Positions 42,201 through 54,300 of a DNA stretch of 64,000 nt are shown one piece after another (the first letter of the stretch is position 1; each line of letters begins with the position of its first letter). The position numbers and the translations under genes are program-made. The notes under the pieces were generated by a model that saw only the letters and a program-made list of their open reading frames with translations, was not told where the DNA came from and ran no database searches. Location of the stretch: positions 1 to 64,000 of the forward strand of contig WIXG01000138.1 of assembly GCA_009869945.1 (NCBI GenBank), given 5' to 3'. The DNA comes from Mesaphorura yosii. Lineage: Eukaryota > Arthropoda > Collembola > Poduromorpha > Tullbergiidae.

Positions 42201-43547
42201 GTAAATACTGCTTTCGTAAGTCGATTCTAGACAAGCATTGTACACTTCTGTCAGCTGGAACACACTTGTCAAATGCGCTATTATTGAGTCGGAAGTATTC
42301 AGTTCCCAGAATGCCTTGGACGCCAAGAGCTGCGTCATTGTCAGAACAAGGCGGTGAATTGTGTACAGGACGGAGAAGCGATCATGGAACACGTATTTTT
42401 TGGCATGACGAACCTGGCAAGCAGAAAAGGGCAGGATCAAACTGAGTTGAACACAATAAATCAAGCGACAAATTTCATTTACCTTTGCGTACAGAACAAG
42501 TTTGCACTGAGTCTGACACATTGAAATTAAATTGTATTGTCGTTCAATGTCATTTACACTGTCGGCAAGAGCTTTAAGTCGTTGATTGAACGTATCCACT
42601 GTTGGAAATGCAATCAACTGTCTGATCTCACCGTTGAAATCTCCCTTCGGCTCTCCGGCGCCGGCGCCAGGCTCAGGGGTTTGTCTTCCACGCGGAGACG
42701 CCGCTCTGCTGCCGCTGGAAGCTGCTGCAGCTGAAGGACCAGGTACATTTTTAGCAGACACCATGCAGGGCTTACCACTCGCAGTATTACTGCTCGCGTC
42801 GAACGTGTCGAAATCTATCGAACGTTGCACACTTTCCTGGCATTTCGACAGAACCAGAAGGAGCTGCTGATTGAAGTCCACGAGCTCTTCGTGCAGATTC
42901 CACAGCTGCCTGAGTAGTTGGATGCATTCAGTGTTCACACCAGACTCGAATATTGGCGACGTCGTTCCCAGGTTAGGAGGGGGCTGGATGGCAGTCGAAG
43001 AAGGCACGATGGTGATCGGACTCAAGGTCTTGGGTGTGGCGACGGCGACACTCGGTGGCACAGCTGTGGGGTTGGGACTGGAGGCAGTGGACGGTGATTT
43101 TGGCGCTCTCGAAGATGGTGACAATTTGGCAGAGGAAGAGCGTGGATGCTCAGTCGCCGTGGTGGTGATGGATTGGGTTACTGTCGGAGTGGTCTCGACA
43201 TTGGTAATACTCTTTCTCGGATTCGGTTTCACTTTGGCAACTATTTTTGTCTTCTTCGTGCTTCCTTCTCGGGTCAATGCAGGCAGACTGGCAGACACGG
43301 ACTGGTTGCTGCTCACAATGGAGACAGACTCGTCCAAACTCTTGCTGATTGAATTGTCGTCAATTTCTTCGCTGTTCCGATTATTGAACTGGCTCCTGTT
43401 ATAATTGTTGATTTCCACTACAACCTGAACTTCTTGCTTGCCGTGATGCTCACTTTCGTCATCGTCTTCATCTTCGTTGTAGAAATTGTGGAGGCTCTCT
43501 TTCGGATACTGTATGCCATGATCAGTGGCAGCTGGGTTCTCATTCAT
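39253..43547 (-). CDS. CCDC142: CCDC142 homologue (coiled-coil domain-containing protein 142), complete
   Basis: Eight exons join in frame for 1140 residues: 42483-43547, 41426-42413, 40777-41354, 40578-40694, 40329-40491, 39842-39980, 39519-39748, 39253-39395. The start is the first in-frame ATG (43547), which opens MNENPAATDHG. Recognition rests on the C-terminal part: SPYVRTIISK, then KKIKFS directly followed across a splice by EWGALQLLRDFMTLRDW, and an end with WLGLRLRR. These align with the human protein's ASPYV, RIRFSLQGALQL and LRLR segments. The cellular role of the family is poorly known. The first 180 residues are a Ser/Thr/Pro-rich extension, which makes this protein much longer than the human one (about 750). 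Another Gly/Ser insertion lies in exon 40777-41354. The 69-base intron at 42414-42482 is free of stops and a multiple of three. Confidence 0.8.
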
Positions 43548-45204
43548 TATTCTTATCTCAGCATGGTGCACTGATTAGTCGGAGCAAAATACATAGCCCA
43601 CACACACGAAGGGTGTAAGCACGTTTTTGTACAAATCAGTCACTTGCAGTTCTCCTCACGGCACAGTGCGGACAAGGACTGAGTCTGGTTGCTGCTAGAA
43701 AGACGGCCACGAATCACTGCGGCTGGAAGCAATAATCGTCTGTGGAAGCGAAGCATTTGATCTGTCTGCATTTATTCGACGTGAATAAATCTAGTGCATC
43801 ACAACAGGTACCAACACCAAAGCCCACAGAAATCTGCACCCTTCTGCGACTGCACGCAGCTTGTCTGGTCTGGATTTGGCTGGTGAGCATGGCCGCAGAT
43901 TGTTTCCACCTTTCACATGGAAATTGGATGTCATGAGGATGGTACGGTCGTCTCGCCACTGTCGACATCATTACCTCTTGTTTCCATGCTATACATAGTG
44001 TCCTTGTCTCCAGGCCGAAGGCGAAAGTCAAAGCCCAGATATTCACGTGCGGTGTGCAGCAGTGCCGCAGTGGCAGCTCAGGACGTCACATCTCGTACGC
44101 AATTTTCACTTTGCAGATGTATCAAGTGCTGGTACATCTTCACGTTTGGAGAACGACTGGCTCAATGAAGTCGCGAATTGTCTAATTCACAGAATTTGCA
44201 CAGGTCATGGTCACTGCCCGTCTACTGAATGTCGCTAAATCAATTTGGAACCCCCAAGTAGCGTACAGTAGAATTTTAGAAATTGCTGGCTGACTGCGGC
44301 ATGCTTCCTGCATGCATATGCAAATTGAGGCGAAGTCAATACACCTGTCTTTGCTCAGGACATGACTAATAATCAAGGCAGCCAGGATTACGTGTTGGGG
44401 AGCATAGCCCCATGATTCGGTATTCTCTAACATGCTGCCAATGTATTGTTGTGAGACATACTCCATGCCAACCGAGTCCCGTCCGCTCTCCTCTCCGTGT
44501 TCTCTTCTAATGCTTCTCCATGTCTCAGTACGGTCAGCATTGGGAGATTGGGATCGAGGCGAAAGCAACAAAAGGCACTGCATTTTGCCAGTCGAGTTGC
44601 GCATAGTAGCCTTGGTCATTATATTTGCAATAAAAAAGAGGAGTCGATATTCTACCAGCGTGCAAGCGTGCAAGGGTTCCAAGATCGAAAGCAATTAACC
44701 CCAGGAACTTTAACGGAATTAATTTCGCAATTTCATCGTTTACATAGCATGGAAACTGCTCGTATGAGCAGGAGTCTATCACGTGCCATGTCGATGTGAA
44801 TTTGCTTACTAATGCAACAACATTCATTCATTTTGTGACTTCCAGCCGGACTTTGTCATTGTTAATGGGAGTTAGCATTGATCAAGCGGAACTTACGAGA
44901 TCAGTGCCGCAGTCATTTCATGCTCTTTGATGTGTGAATTCAGAATGAAGAAACTTTGCTGACAATTTCGAAGATGTGAGCATGCATTGTGATTTCTTAC
45001 ATTATAAATGCAGGAACACACGTGAAATCCCGTGGCTGCGTAATGCGTACAATCTTAGTGAGGGAGGCTAAAAATGTAAACGAACTCGTAAAATCTGTAA
45101 TTGCTTTCAGTATACATCTAATTATGGCAATTTTCTCATCAATCCTAATAAGCGCAAATGGTTACTCTGTCCGTGACAGAAATAATAATACCATCTAAAC
45201 ATAA
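43548..45204. other. Intergenic upstream of CCDC142
   Basis: Should include the CCDC142 leader. A 170-codon minus-strand frame at 44182-44694 is close to what chance allows at this base composition, and I recognise nothing in it. Confidence 0.45.
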
Positions 45205-45354
45205 CTAGCTTTACTATTCCACTCCGTGGAAAATTAACGATGAAAAAGCCCGATAAAGAAAGCGACCGAGCTTTTTGATAGATCTAAAAACATATTTGGA
45301 GAAGCGTTTTTCGATCTAGCAAAAAAGCAAAAAGGAGTGGAAAAGTAAAGCTAG
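45205..45354. mobile_element. 150-bp foldback (MITE-like) element
   Basis: The ends are inverted repeats of 21 bases: 45205-45225 (begins CTAGCTTTACTATTCCACTC) and 45334-45354, matching at 20 of 21 positions. The element contains no open frame. The interior is A-rich with partial further inverted similarity. If the outermost TA on each side is the duplicated target, it would be a Tc1/mariner-type MITE. The family is inferred, not known. Confidence 0.6.
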
Positions 45355-45834
45355 TGTTCCTTTGAACGTTCGTACACACGGATACATAATTCGAGTCTAT
45401 TTCTAAAAAATGCGTTTAGTCGGGATTTTATTGCGTGTTGCAATTACATTCTTAAACGTCTTACATTCCCTTCCTTTCCTCAGTTTACTCATTGAATTTA
45501 TTCTCTTTTTCTTTACTCGCCATGCCAGTTGACAACTCTGCTCCTTTGCCATGTCTTAACCGCTTTACTGAATTTCCCCTTGGCGAATTTTATTTCTTGC
45601 CGTGCCATGCGAGACTTGATTATTGCGCATTGGTACATGGTGCATCGTCATTGTTACGTTTCTATATCTAACAAAATGCAATGCATGAGCACGTTGATTT
45701 AGTGGTTCGCAGAAATACCTTCGCGTCTTTGCATTTTGACAATAACAGAAATAATTGAATTTTAATACTATCCCGAAGTTAATTGTTGTCTTCGCATCAA
45801 TACTCCGGCTCTGCCTTTAAGCAGGTGCTTCGAA

Positions 45835-46746
45835 TTAATTCGTTAAGGTATGCCAAAGCACTGATCTGGGATTCAAACCGCGGAGAGCATCAGTCTCATG
45901 TTGAGCAAAGCCGAGAGAAGCTGTAAACTGCAACCCGCCGCTGTCATTCACGAAAGGCAACCACATGTTGTTATTGTTGTTACATTTCCTTTTCCACTTA
46001 CCTGAGTCGCTATGCGCTGCCGTGCGATTGTTGTTTAAAAATACGCTAATAACATGATTACGGGATGCGGGAGAGAGAAGACGACGACGATGGAGCAGGA
46101 GGGCCATTGCCTCCTCTGCACTGCGCACGTTTTTATTGCTATGTTGTATATAGTTAGACTGATCACATTTTTTGAGCTTTCTTGTCGCAAAAAAGTTCCT
46201 TCTCGTGTTTACAGTTCTGTTAAAATGTCTGAACTTTTTGCACGCTTTTGTGTGCCCTCTCCGTTGCACGCTATGTGTCTGAAAATAGCATGCGATGCGA
46301 GCAGGTAGAAACTGAGCCGTAATCATGCGATCGCATCTTAGTCTTGATCTTGTAATCGTTATCATCAGTTCGTGAGGTACGGAAGTCCGCATAAACAATA
46401 CGATTACGTTATGGATCATTGGCACCGTCATTACGCAAACCATGCAACACTTCAGGGTGCACTGCAGTGTAGCAGTAGCACCGTTGCTTAATTTGCTCGT
46501 TCGATGTAACAAATCGTCCTGAAGTGTCGTGTCGGTGTTTATGTACTTGGGTGATACGCATTGGCTGCGAATATTCGTAAGGGAGCAGCATGAGCAAATC
46601 ACAATTAGTTGTCCTTCCGCAAATCTGAATCTTGTCTCAAAATGAAGATCAGGCCGTTCAGCGAGGTGGTATTGAAGGTTTATCTTAACTGCTGGTAAGA
46701 CCCGAATTTTCAATTTTAGCCTCTTTGTCCAGCCGACAATTAGCAC
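45835..46746 (-). other. 303-codon uninterrupted frame, function unknown
   Basis: This frame runs without a stop for 303 codons on the minus strand, ending at TAA 45835. That is much longer than expected by chance in AT-rich DNA. The first ATG in it leaves about 200 codons. A strong donor (GACTCAG|GTAAGT) lies inside at about 46001-46007. The composition is rich in Arg, Asn, His and Cys and has no domain I recognise. It starts only about a dozen bases from the upstream edge of the open frame of the divergently oriented sulfotransferase exon. It may be part of a coding exon, a transcript leader, or chance. Confidence 0.25.
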
Positions 46747-46779
46747 ATCAGAAACTTTGTGATATTGGTCTACGACAGG

Positions 46780-49162
46780 TACATTCCATTATTTGCATTC
46801 CTGTTGGGGATCAAATTTTGCCTGGTCACCATGTTGGTGGACACCATCCATAGAGGCGAACACACTCGCTACGAGGAGATTGTGAGCGATGAAATGCAGA
46901 GACTCTCTTCATCCATGAAGAGCAAATCTTATTTAAGGAAACAACACCATAATTATGACGGTGGAAAACTGACAGCGACTACGACCGTGTCTCCGGGAAC
47001 ACGCCGTGAGTGGCGAATGCTCGAAGACTTGGAAAATGCTGACATTGAGCCAACTGCCACCAATCGGTAAAAAAAACTTTACGCTTCAACGAAAGTTCAG
47101 TGACCAAGTCGTAAGAAATGCGCTCACTTTACAATTACATGCACAGAACTGATCCTAACAGTATCTGGGTGATTTATAACCGTGTACCGCGTTGTGGTGG
47201 CGAGTCGATGGTGAGGTTGCTGCATAATTTGGGAGAGCAGAATGGATTCAGTCATCAAGAACATGAATATCGCACACCGTGGACACGGTAAGGATTTTCA
47301 GTGTTAAATCATAGGATTCTGGGCAGTTCTCAAATATTCGTTTCTCCAATCTTGTGTAGATTCCTTCTGGAGCAGGAGCAGGAAAATCTCGTAACATGGT
47401 TCGAATATCAGCATCTGCCAAAAAGCTACGATCGTCATTTCTTCTTTGTTAATTTCACATCGTATCAAAAGTAGGCATTTCAATTAGAGAATCTATTCAG
47501 TAATCGTATTATACGCATGCGATTCAGGAATTCACTTTACAGGTACGTCAAGGAGAGACCAATCTATTTCAATATTATTCGGGATCCAGCATTGCGTCTC
47601 AAATCATTCTTCCAGTCTAAGCGAGCCATTCCTGAAATAGCCAAGATAGAAATTGACCGCAGAAATGCAATCCTGCCAGGTTCAGGTGAGAAACCAGACT
47701 AACTATAGGTGGACACGTTGTCCTAGTTTTGTGGGATTTTAGTATAAAACCTAGTATTCACTAGCGATTTTCAATGCGAAATGAGGTGAGCGAAAAATTC
47801 CGCATACTTTTTGTTCTGACAGTACTCACTTCAAAAGTTTCGCTCTAGGGGGAAGCACTTTTTCGCACAGAGGATGTACGAAATGATAGCACATTCGAAA
47901 TTGATTTCACAGAGCGAAATCCGAATTGTTTGGCCAGTATAAACTATTTGGGTCGTGGTATCTACGAAAGACATCTAATTATAATGTGACGTTTCGCTCA
48001 AAGTGTGCTCAAGTTAAATTGAGCTAGATCATATCAGTTGACTCCAATGTCGTAGAACGAGGATGCAGCCGTAACCTTCAACTGATTAACTGATTCTATC
48101 ATTTCTCTGCCAAATGCAGTCAATAATTTTTGGCCCGCCTTCACCGACTCGCTTTGCACATTTGCATTACTGCCTGCACAAGCGCCGATGCAGAATCTCA
48201 ATAGAGACCATTTGTTTGGGATAATCGTCGGTTTGTGGGTTTGGAAAGTCGAATCTGGTGTGATGTATTTGGGAGACAAATTGACTAACCTCCTCTCAGT
48301 GGTTCGTATTGGCACTGCTGTGTTTGAAAAGAACCTAAAAATTTCCGTAGCTAACACTTATATAAAAAAATAACCACAAATATCCAATGGATAGATTTCG
48401 TCCAGTTTGTACTGAATACTGGCAGGTAAAAATCGGGAAAGAAATGTCGGCGATTTTCGTATTGCATCGTTTTTCACTTCCGCTCTACACTTCGCTGTTC
48501 GCCCACATTTCGCATTGGTAATTTCGCAGGTAGTGGATACTTAGCTTAAAGGCATAATTTATGATTGCAGGACTGAAATGGTTTCGACAACGGTTTGAAG
48601 CATGCGTGCAGCTTGGAGATCCCGAATGCAATTACGAGACTGGTAACAAAGACTTTACACTGATGGTTCCATTTTTCTGTGGACAGCATCCTTCTTGTGT
48701 GTAAGTACCTTGTCTTTAATATTGTTCGTTGAATTCTATTTACCATTTATAAATGTATCAAAGCCTAATCAATGACAAGTGGGCCATTCAGAGAGCCAAA
48801 TTTACCATAGAGAAGTATTACTCAGTTGTTGGCGTGCTTGAGCAATGGAATGAAACGCTGACAGCGCTCGAAAAATTTGTCCCGAAATTCTTCCGTAGTT
48901 CCACTCGACTTTATTACGACGAAGGTGATAATGTAGATGGTACAGTGAAAAAGTTTGGCGATTATCCACATTCCACAATTTTGTCATGCCAGGTTCAACA
49001 AAACCCCACAAGCGGAAGCGCGGAGAGCCAATTCCTACATTTGCAAGCACAACTGCTGAAGTGGCACCTGCAGTCAGATCAATCCTGGAGCAGAAGCTGC
49101 ACGGAGAATTCGAACTGTACAAATTTGTCCTTCAACGCTTAAAATATCAGCTTGCGGTTTGA
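46780..49162 (+). CDS. Uronyl/heparan sulfate 2-O-sulfotransferase family (UST/Pipe-like)
   Basis: Golgi enzyme that transfers sulfate from PAPS to the 2-O position of uronic acids in glycosaminoglycans. Exons: about 46780-47066, 47147-47287, 47360-47470, 47528-47685, 48571-48700, 48764-48924, 48993-49162, all in phase. They give 368 residues from the first in-frame ATG (46831). The hydrophobic stretch just before that ATG (IPLFAFLLGIKFCLVTMLV) looks like the type II membrane anchor, so the true start is probably in an unseen upstream exon. Signature segments: YNRVPRCGGES (5'-phosphosulfate loop), RHFFFVNF (holds the family's active-site His), YFNIIRDPALRL (3'-phosphate loop), and FFCGQHPSC, which points to UST/Pipe rather than Hs2st. 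The C-terminal LEQKLHGEFELYKFVLQRL matches the family's last helix. AATAAA at 49209-49214. Confidence 0.85.
47686..48570. other. 885-bp intron of the sulfotransferase gene with alternating inverted octamers
   Basis: GAGCGAAA occurs at 47788-47795 and 47912-47919, and its reverse complement at 47838-47845 and 47992-47999, so orientation alternates. A minus-strand frame of 107 codons (48034-48357) also lies here; it has no ATG start. Confidence 0.4.
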
Positions 49163-49208
49163 AGTTAATGTTGCTGTTATCTGTAGTGGGCAACAGTAGC
49201 CTTTTGAA

Positions 49209-49214
49209 AATAAA
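49209..49214 (+). terminator. poly(A) signal of the sulfotransferase gene
   Basis: AATAAA 46 bases past the TGA at 49160-49162. Confidence 0.6.
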
Positions 49215-51313
49215 CTGATTGAATGTGCTTTGACCTGAACTGATTTATTTCGTCGTTTCTCCAGAATGGAAATATGCTCTTGACCCATCCCAGCTGAGAG
49301 TTGGTTGCACTGAGCGTGTGACCTCCAATTCAAAACATGCAGCTACATTTTAGGCAAACGGTTCAGAGTAAAGGGTATCAGATGCAAGACAACATACCAA
49401 TAGGTCAGTGGTCAAGCTGGTCACACTGTTCAGATTATGAGCTCATCGAACGGCTGGACTTCGAGATGTAGAGGAGACACCACTGTCTCTTACTTTCATC
49501 AACTTGCGTCAAAACTTAAGAGTAAACTGAATTTTAGCTTGTCTCAACCATGATGAAGGAAGACATTGTCTTGACCTGACAAGTTCTACGTTCCTACTCG
49601 CTCACAATCAGACTCACACGCTTCCTCCATAAGTGAATCGCCATGCACGAGCCCGCTTGTCTGTGACTTCAGAACTCGTCCGTATTGCGGCTCTACGACG
49701 AAGAATGATTTTGAACTATCGTCAACTAATTAACAGCACATCCTGCCATTCACATCCATCCTGCTTGCTAGTCAGTGATGATCAAATCTTTGGAAGGAAT
49801 ACGTGCATATTTCAATCGCAGACACGGGTTTTGCGAATGAGAAGTCGAGTTGAAGAAGCCATAAGTTGATTATTAACACATGTCAAGCTCGTAATTATGT
49901 AACCCCGACAGTACAGTCACGCCGTTTACTGGCGAGTCCCATAAAAATGCACTTGCAAATGGCAAAAGGTCGTCGCCAAGCCGAGCCAAGTTGTCGCTCC
50001 CAGATAAGGTCAGATTCTGAGTACAAACCAAGGCGCCTCTTTTGCAAAAAAAAAACACGGAGGACGAGGACTTTAGATTGCACTCGCATTATATTCTAAT
50101 GGCTGGTGCATAATAATCTCGTAACTGTCAAGCAATGTATCTGTCTGTGTAACCTTTCGCGTCTGCTCAACTCCTGCATTTAATAACAAATTAGGGGATA
50201 CATGCCCCATGACATTCACGAAGTCATGAAAGAACCCTTTTCAAAATTCAGCCTTGCTGACCACGTCATTTGCATGGAGCAAAGTGTGAAAGAATCACAA
50301 TGATTTTATTATGGCATTATGGGTTTCATGTCCTGAATGAGATAAACAGATTCCTTCATCCTCCATCCGTGTCCGAGAAGCCAGTCCAATTTAAGTGTCT
50401 TAAGAAACTATCGTCGGCCGTAAACACGGGAGCTTATTCAGGCCACGCACTTGTGTGTGCAGAGAACATGCCAAATTAAGACTCATTATCTTCAGTGATA
50501 CGTTTCTCACGTGGTACTTGGTGGTATTAAATAGTACCTTTTCACAGTGTAAAAATCTGAATATCTGCCCATCCAAATTCTGTCCCAGTCTCAACGCATT
50601 ATTGTACAGACGCAGTCATCTGGCTCAAGCTCAGCTGTACAGCGAAAGAAAGAAGGAATCTACACGAGCAATTATGTATGGGTTGGTTACAGTAAGTTGT
50701 GAATCTTCGTCTGAGAGCCGTCATCACCGAACTCAGTTTTGCCTTCTTGATTCAGTCTCATTCTCCATGCAGAGCCGAACGAATGCATGCGCCTGAACAC
50801 ATGCACCGTGGTGAATGCGAACAAACGCGTGAATCAGTATTACTGGTATTTACAATAACACGAGACAATCAAAGACAGCAAAAGGAAAGAATTCACTTGC
50901 TCACACTTCCACAAGGTTTTTAGAAAGAAAGAAGAACGGACCAGGCCAGACTTTTTTCTCTGCTCAAATTCCACAGAGAACGTGTTTTTGGAATTCTCGT
51001 ACACATATTGAGCGATCGACTGCGGCTTCGGTGATAGAAACCAACTTTGATCACAATTGGCCGGCGTCGTCAATCCAAGTGCATAATTTCTACTACACCT
51101 GGAATCCTGGACATTCAGATCTCCTTTGTTTACCTGTGTCAAGTTCCTTGTGCGCATTAAGATTCGTGCCATCATAAGACGACGTAAGTGCAGCTCAACA
51201 CCATCTCAATTCTCAGTGTTCTCAATTGTCTCAATTTCCGGCCTGTTTTCGGGCTGGAGTTGAGTTGCAAATTTTGTTTAATACGTAAGTACGATTTCAT
51301 CTTTTGCAGAAAA
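49215..51313. other. Intergenic, 2.1 kb
   Basis: Only short frames. The last 130 bases before 51314 read openly into the next gene, but the putative intron there (25 bases) is too short to be real, so I treat this as leader. Confidence 0.5.
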
Positions 51314-54300
51314 ATGCTTCTTCCCATCACAGTGGTGCTTCTTACGACAATCTCCTCCCCGGTTCAGTCACGGTCTCGCTTCCATGCCATAAGTTCAGAC
51401 GAAGTGGAAGGAGCGCCATCAGATGAAGTCAAAAGTAGTAACAAAACCTCAGCGCATTACATTCGGAACCATCCGTACAACATGCACCGCAGCAGTCAAA
51501 GCAACTACGACCTGGTTGGTCTGGGTCCGAGTGGGCGTCTGTTTCGAATTCCTGATGTCAGGCCGGCAACGCTGCTGCAACCAACCACGCGGCGTAAGTC
51601 GGCGTCACCATCAACGAGATGCGGTATCGTTCCTCAATTCAGTTCTAATCTTGGAGGCAGCCCGAACAATTCATTCGTCTCCAATGGCCAAATTCCATGG
51701 CAGGTTCGTAATAACTTCGACAATGCTCTTCTTTGATGTTCGCATCTGATGATTTGATCAGAGTGAGTGAAATCGAGATGCAGAGTTCAAAGAGAAATCT
51801 CACTCAACCCAATTAAACGAAAAGTCAAATTCAATGTTCATGCTCGTATTAAACCAGATTCCTGTCGGATAGGAGATTATATTATTGACGACTGTATTGT
51901 AGTCGTTATTCGCGAGAAAACTTGCCATTGCTGTGCATTTTTCGTCGTTTGGATTGAATGAATGAATTGCTGTCATAAATAATTCTGACTCTTTTGAATA
52001 AGCGTCATAAGAAACCGACAGAAGGACAAGTGAATGTGTGCAATTGCAGGGTGTACGATCTAGAGTATTGTTATAGCAAGTTGAGCATTATTAAATATGC
52101 TTTGGTCCGTCGGTACGCGGATTATAAGCTCTGGTCTGATAAGCACCGGATAAATCGTATGATGCGAGTTCCTTGTTTCGAAACACAACGCACGCATCAA
52201 CATTCACCACTGTCATTTCCTTTGTGTTACAGGCGGCTGTCTTCACTGCCGATGGTCAATTTCTGTGTTCTGGGGTTCTTGTCTCACCCAAATATGTGTT
52301 GACCGCTGCGATCTGCCTCCTCACGCTCGAGTACGTCAAAGCCCCGCATTTACTTCAGATCAGAGTCGGTGCCTGGGAGCTGAGAGGAATGGTAAGTTCG
52401 TCGGAGGAGGCAAACTTCTACTTTGAGACCGTGCCATCGCAAGTTTACATGTTTCCAGGTGAGACCTTGATTGTTTAATTTCGGCATTCTTATAAGAGTA
52501 ACGCATCCATGAAAAGTTATTGCTCCTGCTCTCGTAAAATGAGGAACAAATGTACCCAAACCAAATATGTGCAAAAATAAGATTAAACGAGCCGAGTGCA
52601 AGTACGGAACGCGTACTTAAGAACAAGTGTACTCACAAACCGTAGTACAAAATTAATTGTTGCTTCAAGCGAATCCTATTCGAATCTGCTGAAGATTTAT
52701 TGTTGATATGCTACATATGTTTCGTTGTTCGTATGAATTTTTTATACGCTCTTTAAAGTCTTTGTCCTGATTTATAGGGAGAACTAGATCATTGGCTTTT
52801 ATCACTCAGCGCCGCGTACGTTGAGCTCCACAATCGTAATTTACAGTGTACACACATGAAGCCACTCACTTGATCTTTGATACTTCTGATTGTCAGATTG
52901 GGCAGCGATTGCAGCTGTGGCGGCAGGGATTATTGACCTTTCTTTTTCAGTTCAGAGGTGTACGGTCAGGATTCACACGGACGGGGTTGTTGTACGACTC
53001 CGCGTACGAGATGCCAAGACCGCATTTTGTGCAGATGACAGAAGTGAAACGTGCCATTTTGCACATTTGTAATTGATTCTGCGCTCGGGTTTTGATCGTA
53101 AATTGTTCCTCGTGCGTGCATTCACTACGATGCGTTTGAATTCGAGTCATCGTGTGCAACGACGTCATTCTTAATTTAATAACCGATTGTTTCATTCACA
53201 ACTTTCCTTATTTAGAAATGAATGTTACTGAAGCTGAAGTCACGACGTCAAAGGTTGCGTTGCTCGAGCTGAAGGAAGGAGTTGATCTGGCAAAGCATTC
53301 TAATATCAGGCCCATTTGCCTTGAGAGCTTCCCGATGCCGTCACAAGCCAGGTCGCCGCCGCATGACTCATCCACAGATGGCTCTGTACCAGTTATTAAT
53401 AACATCGAAGATAAGAAGCAGGATGGACAACCCAAACGAAGCAAAAAGGACCCTGCAACCAGGAAAAAGACACGGCTCCAACTTAACGGGAAAAAGGGGC
53501 CTGAGAACATGGCGTCTTCAAAATCTTCGACGAGAGGCCGAAATGCGAATGAATACTTGGAGTGCTACGTTTCCGGATGGGGCTCGCAGAGTCAGGCATC
53601 GGTCTCTTTCTTAACCGTGAGTTTCACTTTCACAAATGCGCTTCCTGCATAATTACTCATTTAAATGTACCCATTACGCAGAAGCAAATGCAAAGACGAG
53701 ACCTCGAGGAAAGAGCCTCGATTTCATCACTTACGGTCCCAATTATTCCTGGAGTAAAGTATGTGATGGCTGCTGGGAGTGAGTCAGTCCCAAATGAGAC
53801 GCCACCTGAAATGACTGCCTGGCGATTCAAGACCACCAGCAACGACGCTACAACTGTCAGGCAGGAAGTTATTCGCATCAATGCCTCCGATTCTGAGACT
53901 GACCTCACAGCACTCCTGCAGGAGATTCTGACTGCTTCCAGGACTGGCCATCCTACACCGCCAAAATTAGATCCAATTCAGGATTATCTTGACTCTGTTG
54001 AAACACGTCCCACCAAGAATACTATGTACGATACGGCAACTCAGAGCAAGTCGCGAAAAAAGCAGCTTAAACCAGAGAAAGAATACCGGCAGCCATACAC
54101 AGAAATTCTGCCCACGTTTGATACGATTGAGTCGGACGAGCTTTCGATGAGTAGGAACGAGGCAGAAGAAGAAGAACGCCATGGTGTCAATGACAGAAAC
54201 CGCTACTTGCGATTAAAATGGTCCATGGTCACGATGCAGAATATCAGCAATGCGGAAAATGCGGAGCTTGGACTGGGAACCGCTTACTTGAAGCCTATTC

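Noticed and set aside
42871-43404. 177-codon plus-strand frame antisense to CCDC142 exon 1
   Set aside because: A shadow of the low-complexity Ser/Thr/Pro-rich coding strand.
44182-44694. 170-codon minus-strand frame
   Set aside because: Near the length expected by chance for a window this size; no recognisable domain, and the adjacent frames do not connect through splice sites.
52953-53039. Extra exon in the protease homologue
   Set aside because: Phase-compatible, but the product breaks the protease fold, which reads through smoothly without it.
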